Positions 23,997 to 33,824 of a stretch of 56,287 nucleotides of DNA are shown one piece after another. This DNA is from DYFC01 sp041658585. GTDB lineage: Bacteria; Nitrospirota; Thermodesulfovibrionia; Thermodesulfovibrionales; SM23-35. Location: assembly GCA_041658585.1 (NCBI GenBank), contig JBAZZX010000014.1:1-56287 (forward strand). Reading direction: 5' to 3'. Within the stretch, counting starts at the first letter, position 1. Each line of letters starts with the position of its first letter. The position numbers and the translations under genes are program-made. Below the pieces are notes generated by a model. That model did no database searches, was not told where the DNA came from, and saw nothing but the letters and a program-made list of their open reading frames with translations.

Positions 23997-24171
23997 TCTC
24001 TTTAATATCCTCCTCGGTAATTGCATTCGTATAGTTTATTATGATAACATGATAGAATCAATGTTACAAGAGTAAGGATTTTTACGGGATTATTCTTGAC
24101 ATTTTCAGTTGCATGACAGGCTAAGCTTCCCTATCCCGTCATAGTAAATAATAAGATTGGATTATATTAAA

Positions 24172-26475
24172 ATGCAGAAGATCAGAATTTACGAACTGGC
24201 AAAAAAATTAGGCGTTGCAAATAAGATAATCCTGATAGAGCTTTCCAATCTCGGTATAGGGGGGAAAACCCATTCCTCTAATCTTGAACCCGAGATGGCC
24301 CGGAAAATTGAGGATGTTCTGCTGAAAAAAAAGGGCGGGACGGTAAAAGAACACCCGGCGGCGTCAGAAAAACTTCCCGAGGAGGCTATTCAGCCTGAAG
24401 CCGTTATTGAAGAAAAAATATCAGAGGAACCCAGGGAAGAAATACCCGGACAGATAATATCTGCAACCCCTGAAAAAGGGACCGTCGCCTCTCCGGAAGA
24501 AGAGGCGGAAATAAAAATACCCGACAGATTTAAGAAAGAAATAGAGACGGAAAAAATTGAGAAATTCAAGACAAAACCGGGGCTGCAAAGGGCTTTCCAG
24601 ACCGTCAGAAAGATTGAACCCAAGAGATGGCACGATCAAAAATCCGCCAAGAAGGGCGGGGGAAGGTTCAGACATTATGTCGGCGAGGAGCGCAGACCCC
24701 AGACCCAGACCGTGGCTCCAAGGAAGAAAACCTTGAAAATACAGGAAGGCACAACCGTCAAAGAATTCGCGGAACTTATCAGCGTAAAACTGTCGGATGT
24801 AATAAAAAAATTCATGGAACTCGGTTATATGCCTACCATAAACCAGCCGGTTGACACCGATGCAGCTCTCCTGATAGCGGAAAACTTTGGCGTAAAAATA
24901 GAGCTAGCGCCTATAGAAGAAGATACCTTTGATGACGAATCTCCTGAAGACGCCGGCACCTTGCTCCATCGCCCGCCCGTTATCACTATAATGGGACATG
25001 TAGACCATGGAAAGACTTCTCTGCTGGATGCGATACGGGAGACAAAAGTTACCGAAACGGAAGCCGGAGGCATCACCCAGCATATCGGCGCATACAAAGT
25101 GAATCTTAAAGGCAAGGATATCGTCTTCCTCGACACACCGGGCCATGAGGCATTTACATCTATGAGGGCAAGAGGCGCCAAGGTTACCGACATAGTCGTG
25201 CTCGTAGTGGCTGCGGACGACGGCGTCATGCCGCAGACGGTTGAAGCCATTAACCACGCAAAGGCTGCCAATGTGCCGATTGTTGTGGCGATCAATAAAA
25301 TCGACAAGCCCGAGGCAAACTCTTCAAGAGTGAGAAACGAGCTTTCCGAGCAGGGCATCATTTCCGAAGAATGGGGCGGCCGGAATATTTTTGTGGAAGT
25401 CTCGGCTAAAAAACGTATCGGCATAGAGAATCTGCTTGAGATGATACTGCTGCAGGCAGAGGTTACAGAGCTGAAAGCCAATCCCGACAAACATGCCAGA
25501 GGCACGATAATCGAGGCAAAGCTTGATAAGGGAAGGGGCCCTGTTGCAACCGTACTGGTACAATCCGGCACCCTGAAAATCGGCGACGCCTTTCTCTCAG
25601 GCGTCCACTCCGGGAAAGTCAGGGCTTTAATTGACGATACCGGAAAGAGGATCACAAAAGCCGGCCCTTCAACTCCCGTTGAAGTAATCGGTTTTTCGGA
25701 AGTCCCGTCATCAGGCGATATCTTTACTGTAGTTGATGATGAAAAGAGGGCAAGACAGATAGCCCTTTCAAGGCAGCAAAAGCAGAGGCTTGCAGAGATT
25801 GCCAAAGCGGGAAAACTTACGCTTGATGAAATCTACGCAAAGATTAAGGAAGGCGAGATCAAGGAACTCAACATTATCATAAAGGGTGATGTTCAGGGTT
25901 CGGTTGAGGCTATAAAAGACGCGCTTGAAAATATTACCCATACTCAGGTCAAGGTCAAAGTCATCCATTCAACTGTGGGAGGCATCAACGAGTCTGATGT
26001 TATGCTGGCCACCGCCTCCAGCGCTATTATCATCGGATTTAATGTTAGGCCGGAATTGAAAGCCTACCAGATTGCCGAAAAAGAGGGCGTGGATATCAGG
26101 CTTTACAATGTGATCTATGAGGCCATTGAAGACGTTAAAAAGGCGCTTGAAGGTCTCCTGGAACCTACTTTCAAAGAAAAAATCCTCGGCAGGGCTGAAG
26201 TCCGTCAGGTATTTCCTATATCAAGGATCGGAACGGTTGCCGGATGCTACGTACTCGACGGCACTATGATCAGGACGAGCGACGGCATGAGGGTCATCAG
26301 AAACAATATCGTCGTATATGAGGGCAAAATAGCTTCTCTGAAAAGGTTCAAAGAAGATACCAAGGAAGTGCAGGCCGGATATGAATGCGGCATCATGATT
26401 GAAAACTTCAATGATATAAAGGCCGGCGATATATTCGAAAATTATATTATAGAAAAGATAGCCGCAAAGCTGTAA
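24172..26475 (+). CDS. infB: Translation initiation factor IF-2
   Basis: 767 residues from the ATG at 24172 (a TTG at 24157 would add five). An N-terminal IF2_N domain (KIRIYELAKKLGVANKIILIEL) and an acidic/basic linker (about 60-170) precede a second IF2_N-like segment (VKEFAELISVKLSDVIKKFMELGY). The GTPase domain has GHVDHGKTS, DTPGHEAF and NKIDKP; domains II-IV end the protein. It places initiator tRNA on the ribosome. rbfA and nrnA follow, the usual neighbours (nusA is not upstream here). Confidence 0.96.
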   Translation: MQKIRIYELAKKLGVANKIILIELSNLGIGGKTHSSNLEPEMARKIEDVLLKKKGGTVKEHPAASEKLPEEAIQPEAVIEEKISEEPREEIPGQIISATPEKGTVASPEEEAEIKIPDRFKKEIETEKIEKFKTKPGLQRAFQTVRKIEPKRWHDQKSAKKGGGRFRHYVGEERRPQTQTVAPRKKTLKIQEGTTVKEFAELISVKLSDVIKKFMELGYMPTINQPVDTDAALLIAENFGVKIELAPIEEDTFDDESPEDAGTLLHRPPVITIMGHVDHGKTSLLDAIRETKVTETEAGGITQHIGAYKVNLKGKDIVFLDTPGHEAFTSMRARGAKVTDIVVLVVAADDGVMPQTVEAINHAKAANVPIVVAINKIDKPEANSSRVRNELSEQGIISEEWGGRNIFVEVSAKKRIGIENLLEMILLQAEVTELKANPDKHARGTIIEAKLDKGRGPVATVLVQSGTLKIGDAFLSGVHSGKVRALIDDTGKRITKAGPSTPVEVIGFSEVPSSGDIFTVVDDEKRARQIALSRQQKQRLAEIAKAGKLTLDEIYAKIKEGEIKELNIIIKGDVQGSVEAIKDALENITHTQVKVKVIHSTVGGINESDVMLATASSAIIIGFNVRPELKAYQIAEKEGVDIRLYNVIYEAIEDVKKALEGLLEPTFKEKILGRAEVRQVFPISRIGTVAGCYVLDGTMIRTSDGMRVIRNNIVVYEGKIASLKRFKEDTKEVQAGYECGIMIENFNDIKAGDIFENYIIEKIAAKL

Positions 26476-26561
26476 GAATTAAAACGCTAAAATCTAAATC
26501 CTGAATTCTAAACGAAACAAATAGCAGTTATTAAGGGTCTCATAATAGTAACAACATCGCC

Positions 26562-26653
26562 GTCATTCCCGTCCCGAAAGCTTTCGGGATTGAGCGGGAA
26601 TCCAGAGGTTTATAATCCTGAATGGATGCCTGATTAAGAACTTCAGGCATGAC
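26562..26653. repeat. REP/BIME-like palindromic element
   Basis: It begins GTCATTCCCG and ends CAGGCATGAC. It contains a perfect 18-bp palindrome TCCCGAAAGCTTTCGGGA (26572-26589), an ATTCCCG/CGGGAAT pair around it, and a second hairpin ATGCCTGA/TCAGGCAT. It lies in the 204-base gap between infB and rbfA. Confidence 0.8.
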
Positions 26654-26679
26654 ATACAACTGGATTTTATGAGGTAGTT

Positions 26680-27039
26680 ATGCTTCCATATAAACGTTCC
26701 CAGAGAGTCGGCGATCTTCTGAGAGAAGAAATAGCCGATATTATAGTTTATAAAATCAAGGACCCGAGACTCGGTTTTATCACCGTTACCGGGGTTGATC
26801 TCACGGACGATCTCAAGATCGCCTTCGTGTATATCAGCGTTCTTAAAGAGGAAGAAAAGAAAATCTCCCTTGAGATCCTGAATGCCGCAAAAAGTTTTTT
26901 CCGGACTGAACTGTCAAAAAGACTACGGATAAGGAACATCCCCTCCCTTGATTTCAGACTGGATACCGCCATAGAATACGGCAACCGGATAGAACATCTT
27001 CTTGATGAGATCAGGAGGAAAAGTGAAGGTTCCTCATGA
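26680..27039 (+). CDS. rbfA: Ribosome-binding factor A
   Basis: 119 residues with a single KH-like domain: RSQRVGDLLREEIADIIV, DPRLGFITVTGVDL, KIAFVYISVL and LRIRNIPSLDFRLDTAIEYGNRI. It helps 16S rRNA 5'-end maturation in the 30S subunit. The end overlaps nrnA by 17 bases. Confidence 0.95.
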   Translation: MLPYKRSQRVGDLLREEIADIIVYKIKDPRLGFITVTGVDLTDDLKIAFVYISVLKEEEKKISLEILNAAKSFFRTELSKRLRIRNIPSLDFRLDTAIEYGNRIEHLLDEIRRKSEGSS

Positions 27040-27976
27040 CCTCGTCTCTTTTTTAAAAACCGAAGATAATTTCCTTATAACTACACATATCAATCCCGAC
27101 GGTGACGCCATCGGCTCGGCACTCGGCCTTGCTTTGGCCCTTGAATCGACCGGGAAAAAAGTTACCGTGTATGACCGCGACCCCGTGCCCGAATTCTACA
27201 GGTTTTTGCCCGGTCAGAATAAATTCATACATTCGCTCCAGGGGCTTGATACCTCGTCCTTCAACCTTATTCTGGTCGACTGCAACAGCCCCGACAGGGT
27301 CGGACTTGAGGAAATGGATTTCAGACATTCCTGCGTTATTGACCATCATGAGACTGAAAAAGACTTCGGACAGATAAAATGGGTGGCGCCTGACGCCGCG
27401 GCTACGGGACTGCTGATTTTTTATCTCCTCAGGGAGTCCGGATTTGCGGTAACACGGGATATTGCAGTCAATCTCTATACGGCCATTGTAATCGATACCG
27501 GAGCTTTCAGATACGCCAACACGACTGCCGAAGTCCTGAAGGTCGGCGCCGAACTTATCGAAGCAGGCGCGAATCCCGCGCTTATATCAAACAGCCTCTA
27601 TGAAATGTGGACTGACAGACGGTTTGCCCTGCTCGTTATGGTGCTGAACACGCTTGAAATAAGGGACGAAGTTGCCCTGACCTTTGTAACAAGACGGATG
27701 TTCAACAAGACAAACACCGGTCCCGAGGACACGGAGAATTTTGCCAACTTTCCGAGAATGATAAGGAATGTGAAGATATCCGCCTTTCTCAGGCAGATGG
27801 ACCGCAATCACTGGAAAATCAGCCTCCGTTCAAAGGGGGACGTAAACGTTGCCGGCATCGCCTCGCTCTTCGAAGGCGGCGGACACAAAAATGCGGCAGG
27901 CTGCAAAATAAAAGGCAATCTGAAAACCTCCAAAGAAACCCTCTTAAAAGCCATATCCCAACTCCATTTATCATAA
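27023..27976 (+). CDS. nrnA: DHH-family oligoribonuclease / pAp phosphatase (NrnA-like)
   Basis: 317 residues from the GTG at 27023, preceded by AGGAGG inside rbfA; a start seven codons earlier lacks such a site. DHH domain: THINPDGDAIGSALGLALAL, ILVDCNSPDRVG, VIDHHET (the DHH motif) and IDTGAFRYANT. DHHA1 domain with the glycine-rich FEGGGHKNAAGC. It degrades short RNAs and 3'-phosphoadenosine 5'-phosphate. Third gene of infB-rbfA-nrnA. Confidence 0.92.
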   Translation: MKVPHDLVSFLKTEDNFLITTHINPDGDAIGSALGLALALESTGKKVTVYDRDPVPEFYRFLPGQNKFIHSLQGLDTSSFNLILVDCNSPDRVGLEEMDFRHSCVIDHHETEKDFGQIKWVAPDAAATGLLIFYLLRESGFAVTRDIAVNLYTAIVIDTGAFRYANTTAEVLKVGAELIEAGANPALISNSLYEMWTDRRFALLVMVLNTLEIRDEVALTFVTRRMFNKTNTGPEDTENFANFPRMIRNVKISAFLRQMDRNHWKISLRSKGDVNVAGIASLFEGGGHKNAAGCKIKGNLKTSKETLLKAISQLHLS

Positions 27977-28080
27977 TTCATAAATTCCTCTTACGCCCTT
28001 CGGAATAAGATATATAGCGGCAGTTTAGCCGACCGGAAAGTATTTGTTGACATCGGCCATATGCATCATTACAATTTTAG

Positions 28081-28659
28081 ATGATGCGGTACAAGATATT
28101 ATTGGTGGAAGACTCCAAGGTTATACAACAGATGTACAGGAACAAGCTGCTTCTGGAAGAGTTTACAGTTGTAACTGCGGACAACGGAATGGAGGCCATC
28201 AAAATCCTCTCACAGGAAAAACCCGACCTTATCCTGCTCGACCTCATGATGCCTGTCATGGACGGATATAAAGTCCTGCAGGTAGTCAAAACCGATTCCA
28301 AGCTTTCCGGTATCCCTGTGCTTGTCTTCTCTGCACAAGGCCAGCCTGAAGAAATTGAGAGGGCATTGAACCTCGGCGCAGCCGGTTATTTTGTCAAGGC
28401 GACGTCAAAACCGGAAAAAGTTGTCGATAAAATAAGGCTTATTCTCAGTCAAAAATTAAAAAATCAGGAAGTCGCCCACTATTCTCTGGAAATCAGAAAT
28501 GACACTTACGATGCAGTGAAGCTCGCTTCGGATTTCAGTTTGAACGAGATGAAATGTCCGAACTGTCAACAGCCGATGCTTCTCAGCCTGATCCCCGATT
28601 TTTCACATGAAGCAACCTGGTTCTGCGGAAAATTTTACTGTCCAAAGTGTGAGGGTTGA
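28081..28659 (+). CDS. Response regulator with C-terminal zinc-ribbon-like domain
   Basis: 192 residues. A CheY-like receiver (1-125) has phospho-acceptor D54 (ILLDLMMP) and the conserved lysine at about 106 (YFVKA). A linker leads to a short C-terminal segment with C159, C162, C187 and C190 (CPNC and CPKC pairs, plus C182), which looks like a zinc ribbon. No DNA-binding or enzymatic output is recognised, so it may act through protein contacts. Divergent in direction from the chemosensory operon whose last gene, a CheY, ends 15 bases away. The zinc call is inference from Cys spacing. Confidence 0.75.
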   Translation: MMRYKILLVEDSKVIQQMYRNKLLLEEFTVVTADNGMEAIKILSQEKPDLILLDLMMPVMDGYKVLQVVKTDSKLSGIPVLVFSAQGQPEEIERALNLGAAGYFVKATSKPEKVVDKIRLILSQKLKNQEVAHYSLEIRNDTYDAVKLASDFSLNEMKCPNCQQPMLLSLIPDFSHEATWFCGKFYCPKCEG

Positions 28660-28674
28660 TCCTTGTAACAGGGG

Positions 28675-29040
28675 TTACGTCAGGAAACTGCTTACCAGCT
28701 TCATCAGTTCCTGCGTCTGTATCGGCTTCGTAAGATAAGCGTTAGCGCCGATAGCAAGCGCCTTTTTCTTGTCCTCTTCAGCCCCTTCAGTAGTAATCAT
28801 GATGATGGGAATGCTCTTATAAGATGGGTTGTTCCTTACAAGGCTGACGAGCTTCAGGCCGTCCATGATCGGCATATTTATATCGGCGAGAATAATGTCA
28901 ACTTTTTGCGTAGATAGTTTTTTAAGAGCGTCAACGCCGTCAGTGGCTTCAATGACATTTGCATCGGCGATTCTCTTTATAGCAAACCCTATAAGCTGTC
29001 TCATGGTCGGTGAGTCTTCAACAACAAGGATATTCGGCAT
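28675..29040 (-). CDS. CheY-like single-domain response regulator
   Basis: 121 residues, a receiver only: ILVVEDSPTMRQ with the acidic pair, phospho-acceptor D53 (ILADINMP), ITTEGA and the lysine in YLTKPI. Last gene of the chemosensory operon. It should be a soluble output or phosphate sink for the CheA at 37741-39702. Confidence 0.9.
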   Translation of the reverse strand: MPNILVVEDSPTMRQLIGFAIKRIADANVIEATDGVDALKKLSTQKVDIILADINMPIMDGLKLVSLVRNNPSYKSIPIIMITTEGAEEDKKKALAIGANAYLTKPIQTQELMKLVSSFLT

Positions 29041-29050
29041 CGGTACCTCC

Positions 29051-29878
29051 TTATCTTTTCGGCTTTTCTTTCAGAAGATCGAGAAAACTCTGTATCGTTG
29101 TAAGCTTCCTCTCCGACTGCGTATAAAGTTTAGATGAAAATATCGCCGTAGCTGCATGGCCTGCAAGCAGACCGAAAAGCTCATAGTCAATATTACTGAA
29201 GGCTTTTTTCTGCGTAAAGAGCGAATAGATGGATATGACGCCGATAACGTGCTCCTTTATCTTAAGAGGAATGCAAACGAACGGCTTTGTAAGATCAGGA
29301 CTCTGCCCTGTATTCTCTCCCGGATTTTCAGCAAAACAGCTCACTCCCTCCTTTGCAACGCCTCCGATTGTTCCTTCCCCTAATTTCACCTTCGGCAGTT
29401 CGCCAAGCGATACGCCTTCGGCAGCCACCGGCACAAGTTCATTTGTCTTTTCGTCCATAAGGAAGATGGTGAACCGCTCCGCGCCTATCAGATTGATGAT
29501 TATCTCCATGACTATCCTGAGGACTTCGTTAAAATCAAGCGTGGAATGCAGTTGATAACTGGCGACGTAAAGGTTGGCGAGGTTGTTGTTCTCGGTTTCA
29601 ACTTCAAGATATTTTGATGCAAAATCTTTATTTTCTTCCTCGACCTTCCGATATCTTTCGGTAAGTGAATTGATCTCCCGGTCGAGTATTTTTATCCGCT
29701 CTTCATAAAGCTGTATTTTTTCCTCATTCCCCGTATTCCGAATGGCTTCTTCAAGCTGGGCCATCCTGAACCTGAGCCTTTCATTCTCCTTGATAAGGTC
29801 CTTGGTGAATTCTTCGCCTTTTTTGAATATCTGAAGAAACTCCTCGGCCTTTTTCAATATGCCTGCCTCCTTTTCCAT
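29051..29878 (-). CDS. Coiled-coil GAF-domain protein
   Basis: 275 residues. The N-terminal ~110 are a heptad-rich coiled coil (KDLIKENERLRFRMAQLEEAI region). The rest is a GAF domain (about 115-260): HSTLDFNEVLRIVMEII, AERFTIFLMDEKTNELVPVAAEG, KPFVCIPLKIKEHVIGVISIYS. No kinase, GGDEF or HTH output is attached, so it probably works as a sensory partner in the operon. Eleven bases separate it from cheB. Ligand unknown. Confidence 0.85.
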   Translation of the reverse strand: MEKEAGILKKAEEFLQIFKKGEEFTKDLIKENERLRFRMAQLEEAIRNTGNEEKIQLYEERIKILDREINSLTERYRKVEEENKDFASKYLEVETENNNLANLYVASYQLHSTLDFNEVLRIVMEIIINLIGAERFTIFLMDEKTNELVPVAAEGVSLGELPKVKLGEGTIGGVAKEGVSCFAENPGENTGQSPDLTKPFVCIPLKIKEHVIGVISIYSLFTQKKAFSNIDYELFGLLAGHAATAIFSSKLYTQSERKLTTIQSFLDLLKEKPKR

Positions 29879-29889
29879 ATATCCTCCGC

Positions 29890-30960
29890 CTACAGGTCAA
29901 TGTCCTTCTTTTTCACTTTTTTAATGAACCGCAGCATTTCAACCGGTATCTCTGATATCGGTAAGATCCTCCCCGCAGCGCCCGCCTTTATAACCTCGGA
30001 CGGCATACCGAATACGACCGCCGTATCCTCCGATTCCACTATAGTATAACCCCCGGCTTTTTGAATGTCCAGCATCCCCGACGTCCCGTCATTCCCCATA
30101 CCGGTAAGCACGACCCCCATAGCCTTCCGCCCGAATATCTCGGCAATAGATGACATCATGGCGTCGACGGAAGGCACATATTTATCGGAACCTTTCGTCT
30201 CTTTTAAAGCGGCCACTACCCTTCTGCCTATCTTTCGGAAAATCATATGGGCGCCACCCGGACAGATAAGGGCCGTACCGGTCTCCAGTTCATCGCCTTC
30301 CTGCGCCTCTTTAATCTTTATCTTGCAGATACCGTTCAGCCTCTCCGCAAACGAAGCGGTAAACCCTTTAGGCATATGCTGGCTGATAGCCACCCCTGCA
30401 GGGAAATCCGCCGGAAGCCTCGTCAGAATTATATTCAGAGCGGAAGGGCCTCCTGTCGAGGAACCGATGGCAACGGCTTCAATGTTATATTCCCGGATGG
30501 ACGGCGCAAACTTCCGAGGTTCTTCCTGTTCAACAAGCTCGAGATTCCTGCTCAGCCTGTCAAGCCGGAGGGACTTCATCCCTTTGACCTTACGGAGCAG
30601 GTCCCTCACCATGTCCTGATATTCAGGCGAGGATATCCTGGGAGGTTTTGCAATGAAGTCGGCTGCTCCGAGTTCCAGCGCCTTAAAAACGGTCTTTGAA
30701 TCCGAATAGGAACTGATAATGATGACGGGAGTCGGCCTGTTTTTCATCAGCCACCTGAGGAATGTAAACCCGTCCATTTCAGGCATTTCGAGGTCAAGCG
30801 TTATAAGATCAGGTTTGAGCTTGATGGTTTTTGACATAGCATCGAGACCGTCAGACGATACCCCCGCGACTTCGATATGGGAATCCGTTTCGAGCATTTT
30901 TTTGATCGTCTGCCTGCTGTATGCAGAGTCGTCGACAATGAGTACTTTTATCTTAGACAT
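29890..30960 (-). CDS. cheB: Chemotaxis protein-glutamate methylesterase
   Basis: 356 residues. Receiver domain (VLIVDDSAYSRQ, then LITLDLEMPEMDG) and C-terminal esterase with the Ser-His-Asp triad: GSSTGGPSAL, SQHMPKGFTASFAERL and GMGNDGTSGM. It removes methyl groups from MCP glutamates when phosphorylated by CheA. The start overlaps the end of cheR by eight bases. Confidence 0.96.
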   Translation of the reverse strand: MSKIKVLIVDDSAYSRQTIKKMLETDSHIEVAGVSSDGLDAMSKTIKLKPDLITLDLEMPEMDGFTFLRWLMKNRPTPVIIISSYSDSKTVFKALELGAADFIAKPPRISSPEYQDMVRDLLRKVKGMKSLRLDRLSRNLELVEQEEPRKFAPSIREYNIEAVAIGSSTGGPSALNIILTRLPADFPAGVAISQHMPKGFTASFAERLNGICKIKIKEAQEGDELETGTALICPGGAHMIFRKIGRRVVAALKETKGSDKYVPSVDAMMSSIAEIFGRKAMGVVLTGMGNDGTSGMLDIQKAGGYTIVESEDTAVVFGMPSEVIKAGAAGRILPISEIPVEMLRFIKKVKKKDIDL

Positions 30961-31822
30961 CTATAGGCGCTCCTTTACGTAAAGGTTTCTGATATACCAT
31001 ATCATATTTGAAATGTCTGAGGGTAAAGGCGGTGGAAATATTCATCAGTGATTCGGCATGCCCCAGAAGTAAATACCCTCCTTCTGAAAGCCTGTCGTAG
31101 AATATTTCTATGACCCTTCTCCTCGATAGATGGTCGAAATAGATAAGCACATTCCTGCAGAATATGGCGTCCATCGGACCTACTAATTTCACCTTGAAGG
31201 GATCAAGAAGGTTCAAATGGTTGAAATTGACATGCTTTTTTACGGCATCCGTTATTCTGCAAAGGCTGTCTTCTTCACTGAAATATTTTTTCAGAAAACA
31301 CCTGTCCGTTGTCCTGAAAGAATTTTTTCTGTACAAGCCGCTTCTTGCGACCTGAAGCACCCTCTGGTTGATGTCGCTCCCGGTTATCTCGATATTCCAG
31401 TTATAGAACAAGCCCATTTCAAGGATCAGCATAGCAATCGTATATGGCTCCTCGCCGGTCGAGCACCCTGCGGACCAGATCCTCAGTTTTCTTTTGTCCT
31501 TATTCGTCTCCCGCAGTTCAGGGAGAATCTCTTCACTAAATGTTTTGAGCTGGTTTTGTTCCCTGAAAAAATAAGTCTCGTTGACCGTGAGGATGTCCAC
31601 AATGGATATAAGCTCCTCATCCCGGTTTTTGTCGTACAGAAGATATCTGAAGTAATCCCTGAATTTATTGAAGTGATGGTGTTTGACCCTTCTGGAGAGC
31701 CTTTTCTCAAGCAGATACCGCATATCATCGTCAAAATATATACCGCAGTAATCTCTTATGAGGTCTCTCAGGAGCCTGAACACGTCTTCTTCTAAAGGTA
31801 TAATCTCTTCTTTCTCAAACAT
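30953..31822 (-). CDS. cheR: Chemotaxis protein methyltransferase
   Basis: 289 residues. An N-terminal helical domain (YFDDDMRYLLEKRLSRRV) is followed by the SAM-binding domain: RIWSAGCSTGEEPYTIAMLI, ITGSDINQRVL, FCRNVLIYFD and GYLLLGHAESL. It methylates MCP glutamates with SAM. No C-terminal pentapeptide-binding or TPR extension. It begins seven bases after the HEAT-repeat gene. Confidence 0.95.
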   Translation of the reverse strand: MFEKEEIIPLEEDVFRLLRDLIRDYCGIYFDDDMRYLLEKRLSRRVKHHHFNKFRDYFRYLLYDKNRDEELISIVDILTVNETYFFREQNQLKTFSEEILPELRETNKDKRKLRIWSAGCSTGEEPYTIAMLILEMGLFYNWNIEITGSDINQRVLQVARSGLYRKNSFRTTDRCFLKKYFSEEDSLCRITDAVKKHVNFNHLNLLDPFKVKLVGPMDAIFCRNVLIYFDHLSRRRVIEIFYDRLSEGGYLLLGHAESLMNISTAFTLRHFKYDMVYQKPLRKGAPIDV

Positions 31823-31829
31823 ATAGCGG

Positions 31830-33824
31830 TTATTGACCGACGACCATTGAGTGTTTTTTCAGGCTATCTTCGACAACCTTTTTAACTATCGGGTCTTCCT
31901 CCGAATCAAGAAGTCTTTCAAGTTCTTTTTTTACCGCTCCCTGCGGGTTTTTCCCTAAAGCCTCTGCTGCAGCTTTTCTCGTTGCCCAGTCGCCATCTTT
32001 GAGAAAAGGCAAGAGCTCCCCTTCGACATCGTCAAAAGATGAGAGCGCCTTGATTGCGGTCCTCCTGACTTCCCTGTCATTATGTTCGAGCATTTGCAGC
32101 AATGCCGACTTTGCCCGGTCTCCGTTTATTCTGCTCAGGGATTCAATAGTCGTCGTTACAACAAAGCCGTTCCTGTCTGAAAGAAGTTCCATCAGGAGAT
32201 TCACCGCCCTTTTGTCTTTCAACATGCCTAAGGCCTTTGCTATTGCAACACGAACGGAATCATCGGAATCGGAAATGAGAAGGGACAGGGCTTCAAAAAC
32301 GCCTTCTCCTCCGGTTCGGCCGAGACTGATTGCCGATGAAACTCTGATATAGGGATCTTCATCGGTAAGCGCAAGCATGAGGAACCTGATGGAATCTTCC
32401 GTCCTCAACCTGGAAAAAGCCTGGATACACGCTTTCCTGACGTCTACGTTGCCATCCTTGAGGGTGAAACCAAGGTCGGGGACTGCATCCTTTGCTCCGA
32501 TATTTCCGAGCAAAAGGGCGGCGTTCTTTCTGAGGGTCGGATTTACATCATGCAGCAATGATACCAGTTCAGCAACGGAAAGGAGCGGACCGAAGCCCGA
32601 CAGGGCTTCAACAGCCGCCTCCTGTACGTCCTCGTATGGATCGGCCAAAAGTATTTTTAACTTCTCTATGGCCCTCGCGTCCTGAATTCGGGACAACGCT
32701 ATGGCGGCAAGGGAACGGATATGTCCGTCTTCGTCATACAAAAACTTTTCAAAAACGGGATAGTAAACCGGCGAGGCTATTCTTCCGGCCACCTCGCATA
32801 TAAAGCGTTTCTGGTTAGTGTTCTCGGTGTCAAAGAGCTTTAACAGAGACTCGGGCCTGTCATTGCCGATAAAAACAAAGGCGCGCTTGACGTCTTCGGC
32901 AAACTCTTCTTCCTGTGAAATCTCAAGCAAAGGGGCAAATGCCCGTTCATCTTTTAAGAGTCCGAGGATCAGGATAGCGGAAATCTTTACTTCGGGCTTT
33001 TGAGATATTGCATAAGATATAAGAATATCAAGTATCCTGTCGCCGATAAGCTTTTTTATCTCATCGGTAATAAGTTCTTCGCTAACGCCTTTGCGATAGA
33101 ATCTCTCCATGCTCCGGAGGGTTTCCTCCTGGATAGTTTTCGAGGAGTCTTCAATAAAGGGGACCACATATGCAAGGCTTGCAGGGTCGCCGATACGTCC
33201 CAGCGATTTTACGGCTGCCGCTCTGAGAGGCTTGCTGCCGAGAGCTTTTATCAGTGCGGGAACGGCCTGCCTGTCCCCGATCCTTCCGAGGGCGTCCACT
33301 GCCGGATAGGACGTCCACAGGTCGCCGTTTTCTATAATCCCGATCAGGGCTTCTACAACCGAAGAGTCCCCGACCTTTCCGATATGCTCTATTGCCGTTA
33401 CCCTGACATTCTCATCGTCATCCTTTAATGCATTCAGCATAAGGGAAAGGGAACGGTCATCCCTGAATTCTCCCAGGACGTCGATAATAAATTTCCTTAC
33501 ATCTTTATTGGGTGTATTGAATGCCTCCAGTAAAAAAGGGGTCGCCTTCCTGTTCAGCTTTACAAGGGCTTCTATAGAGGAGTTCCTTGCGCCCGCGTTC
33601 TCGTCGCGGTAGAGAAGGTTTATCAGTCCGTGGATATAGGCTTCGACGGGATGTTCTTCAAGGAGGATATCCGTAGCGCTGTGTCTGACCCTCCAGCTCA
33701 TGTCCTCCATGGCATTCAGGAGAAGATTGACATAAACAGTACCCGCTTTCCCTCTGAGACTTTCAACCGCCTCGCGTCTTATTTCTACGTCTTCGTCTTT
33801 AAGCTGTTTTTCCAGTTCCGGCAT
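31830..33824 (-). CDS. Large HEAT-repeat protein in the chemosensory operon
   Basis: About 664 residues from the ATG at 33824 (a TTG three codons earlier is possible), made almost wholly of ~31-residue HEAT repeats, roughly twenty. Repeats read like AAVEALSGFG, VRVTAIEHIGKVGDSSVVEALI and VRKACIQAFSRL. No enzymatic motif, membrane segment or signal is seen. Such solenoids are protein-binding scaffolds. Its start lies inside the end of the CheW gene and it ends just before cheR, so it is co-translated with core chemotaxis proteins. That points to a scaffold or adaptor for the array or for CheR/CheB; this is inference. Confidence 0.85.
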   Translation of the reverse strand: MPELEKQLKDEDVEIRREAVESLRGKAGTVYVNLLLNAMEDMSWRVRHSATDILLEEHPVEAYIHGLINLLYRDENAGARNSSIEALVKLNRKATPFLLEAFNTPNKDVRKFIIDVLGEFRDDRSLSLMLNALKDDDENVRVTAIEHIGKVGDSSVVEALIGIIENGDLWTSYPAVDALGRIGDRQAVPALIKALGSKPLRAAAVKSLGRIGDPASLAYVVPFIEDSSKTIQEETLRSMERFYRKGVSEELITDEIKKLIGDRILDILISYAISQKPEVKISAILILGLLKDERAFAPLLEISQEEEFAEDVKRAFVFIGNDRPESLLKLFDTENTNQKRFICEVAGRIASPVYYPVFEKFLYDEDGHIRSLAAIALSRIQDARAIEKLKILLADPYEDVQEAAVEALSGFGPLLSVAELVSLLHDVNPTLRKNAALLLGNIGAKDAVPDLGFTLKDGNVDVRKACIQAFSRLRTEDSIRFLMLALTDEDPYIRVSSAISLGRTGGEGVFEALSLLISDSDDSVRVAIAKALGMLKDKRAVNLLMELLSDRNGFVVTTTIESLSRINGDRAKSALLQMLEHNDREVRRTAIKALSSFDDVEGELLPFLKDGDWATRKAAAEALGKNPQGAVKKELERLLDSEEDPIVKKVVEDSLKKHSMVVGQ

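Noticed and set aside
24825..25805. Long open frame antisense to infB
   Set aside because: Shadow of GTPase-domain codons with no recognisable motif.
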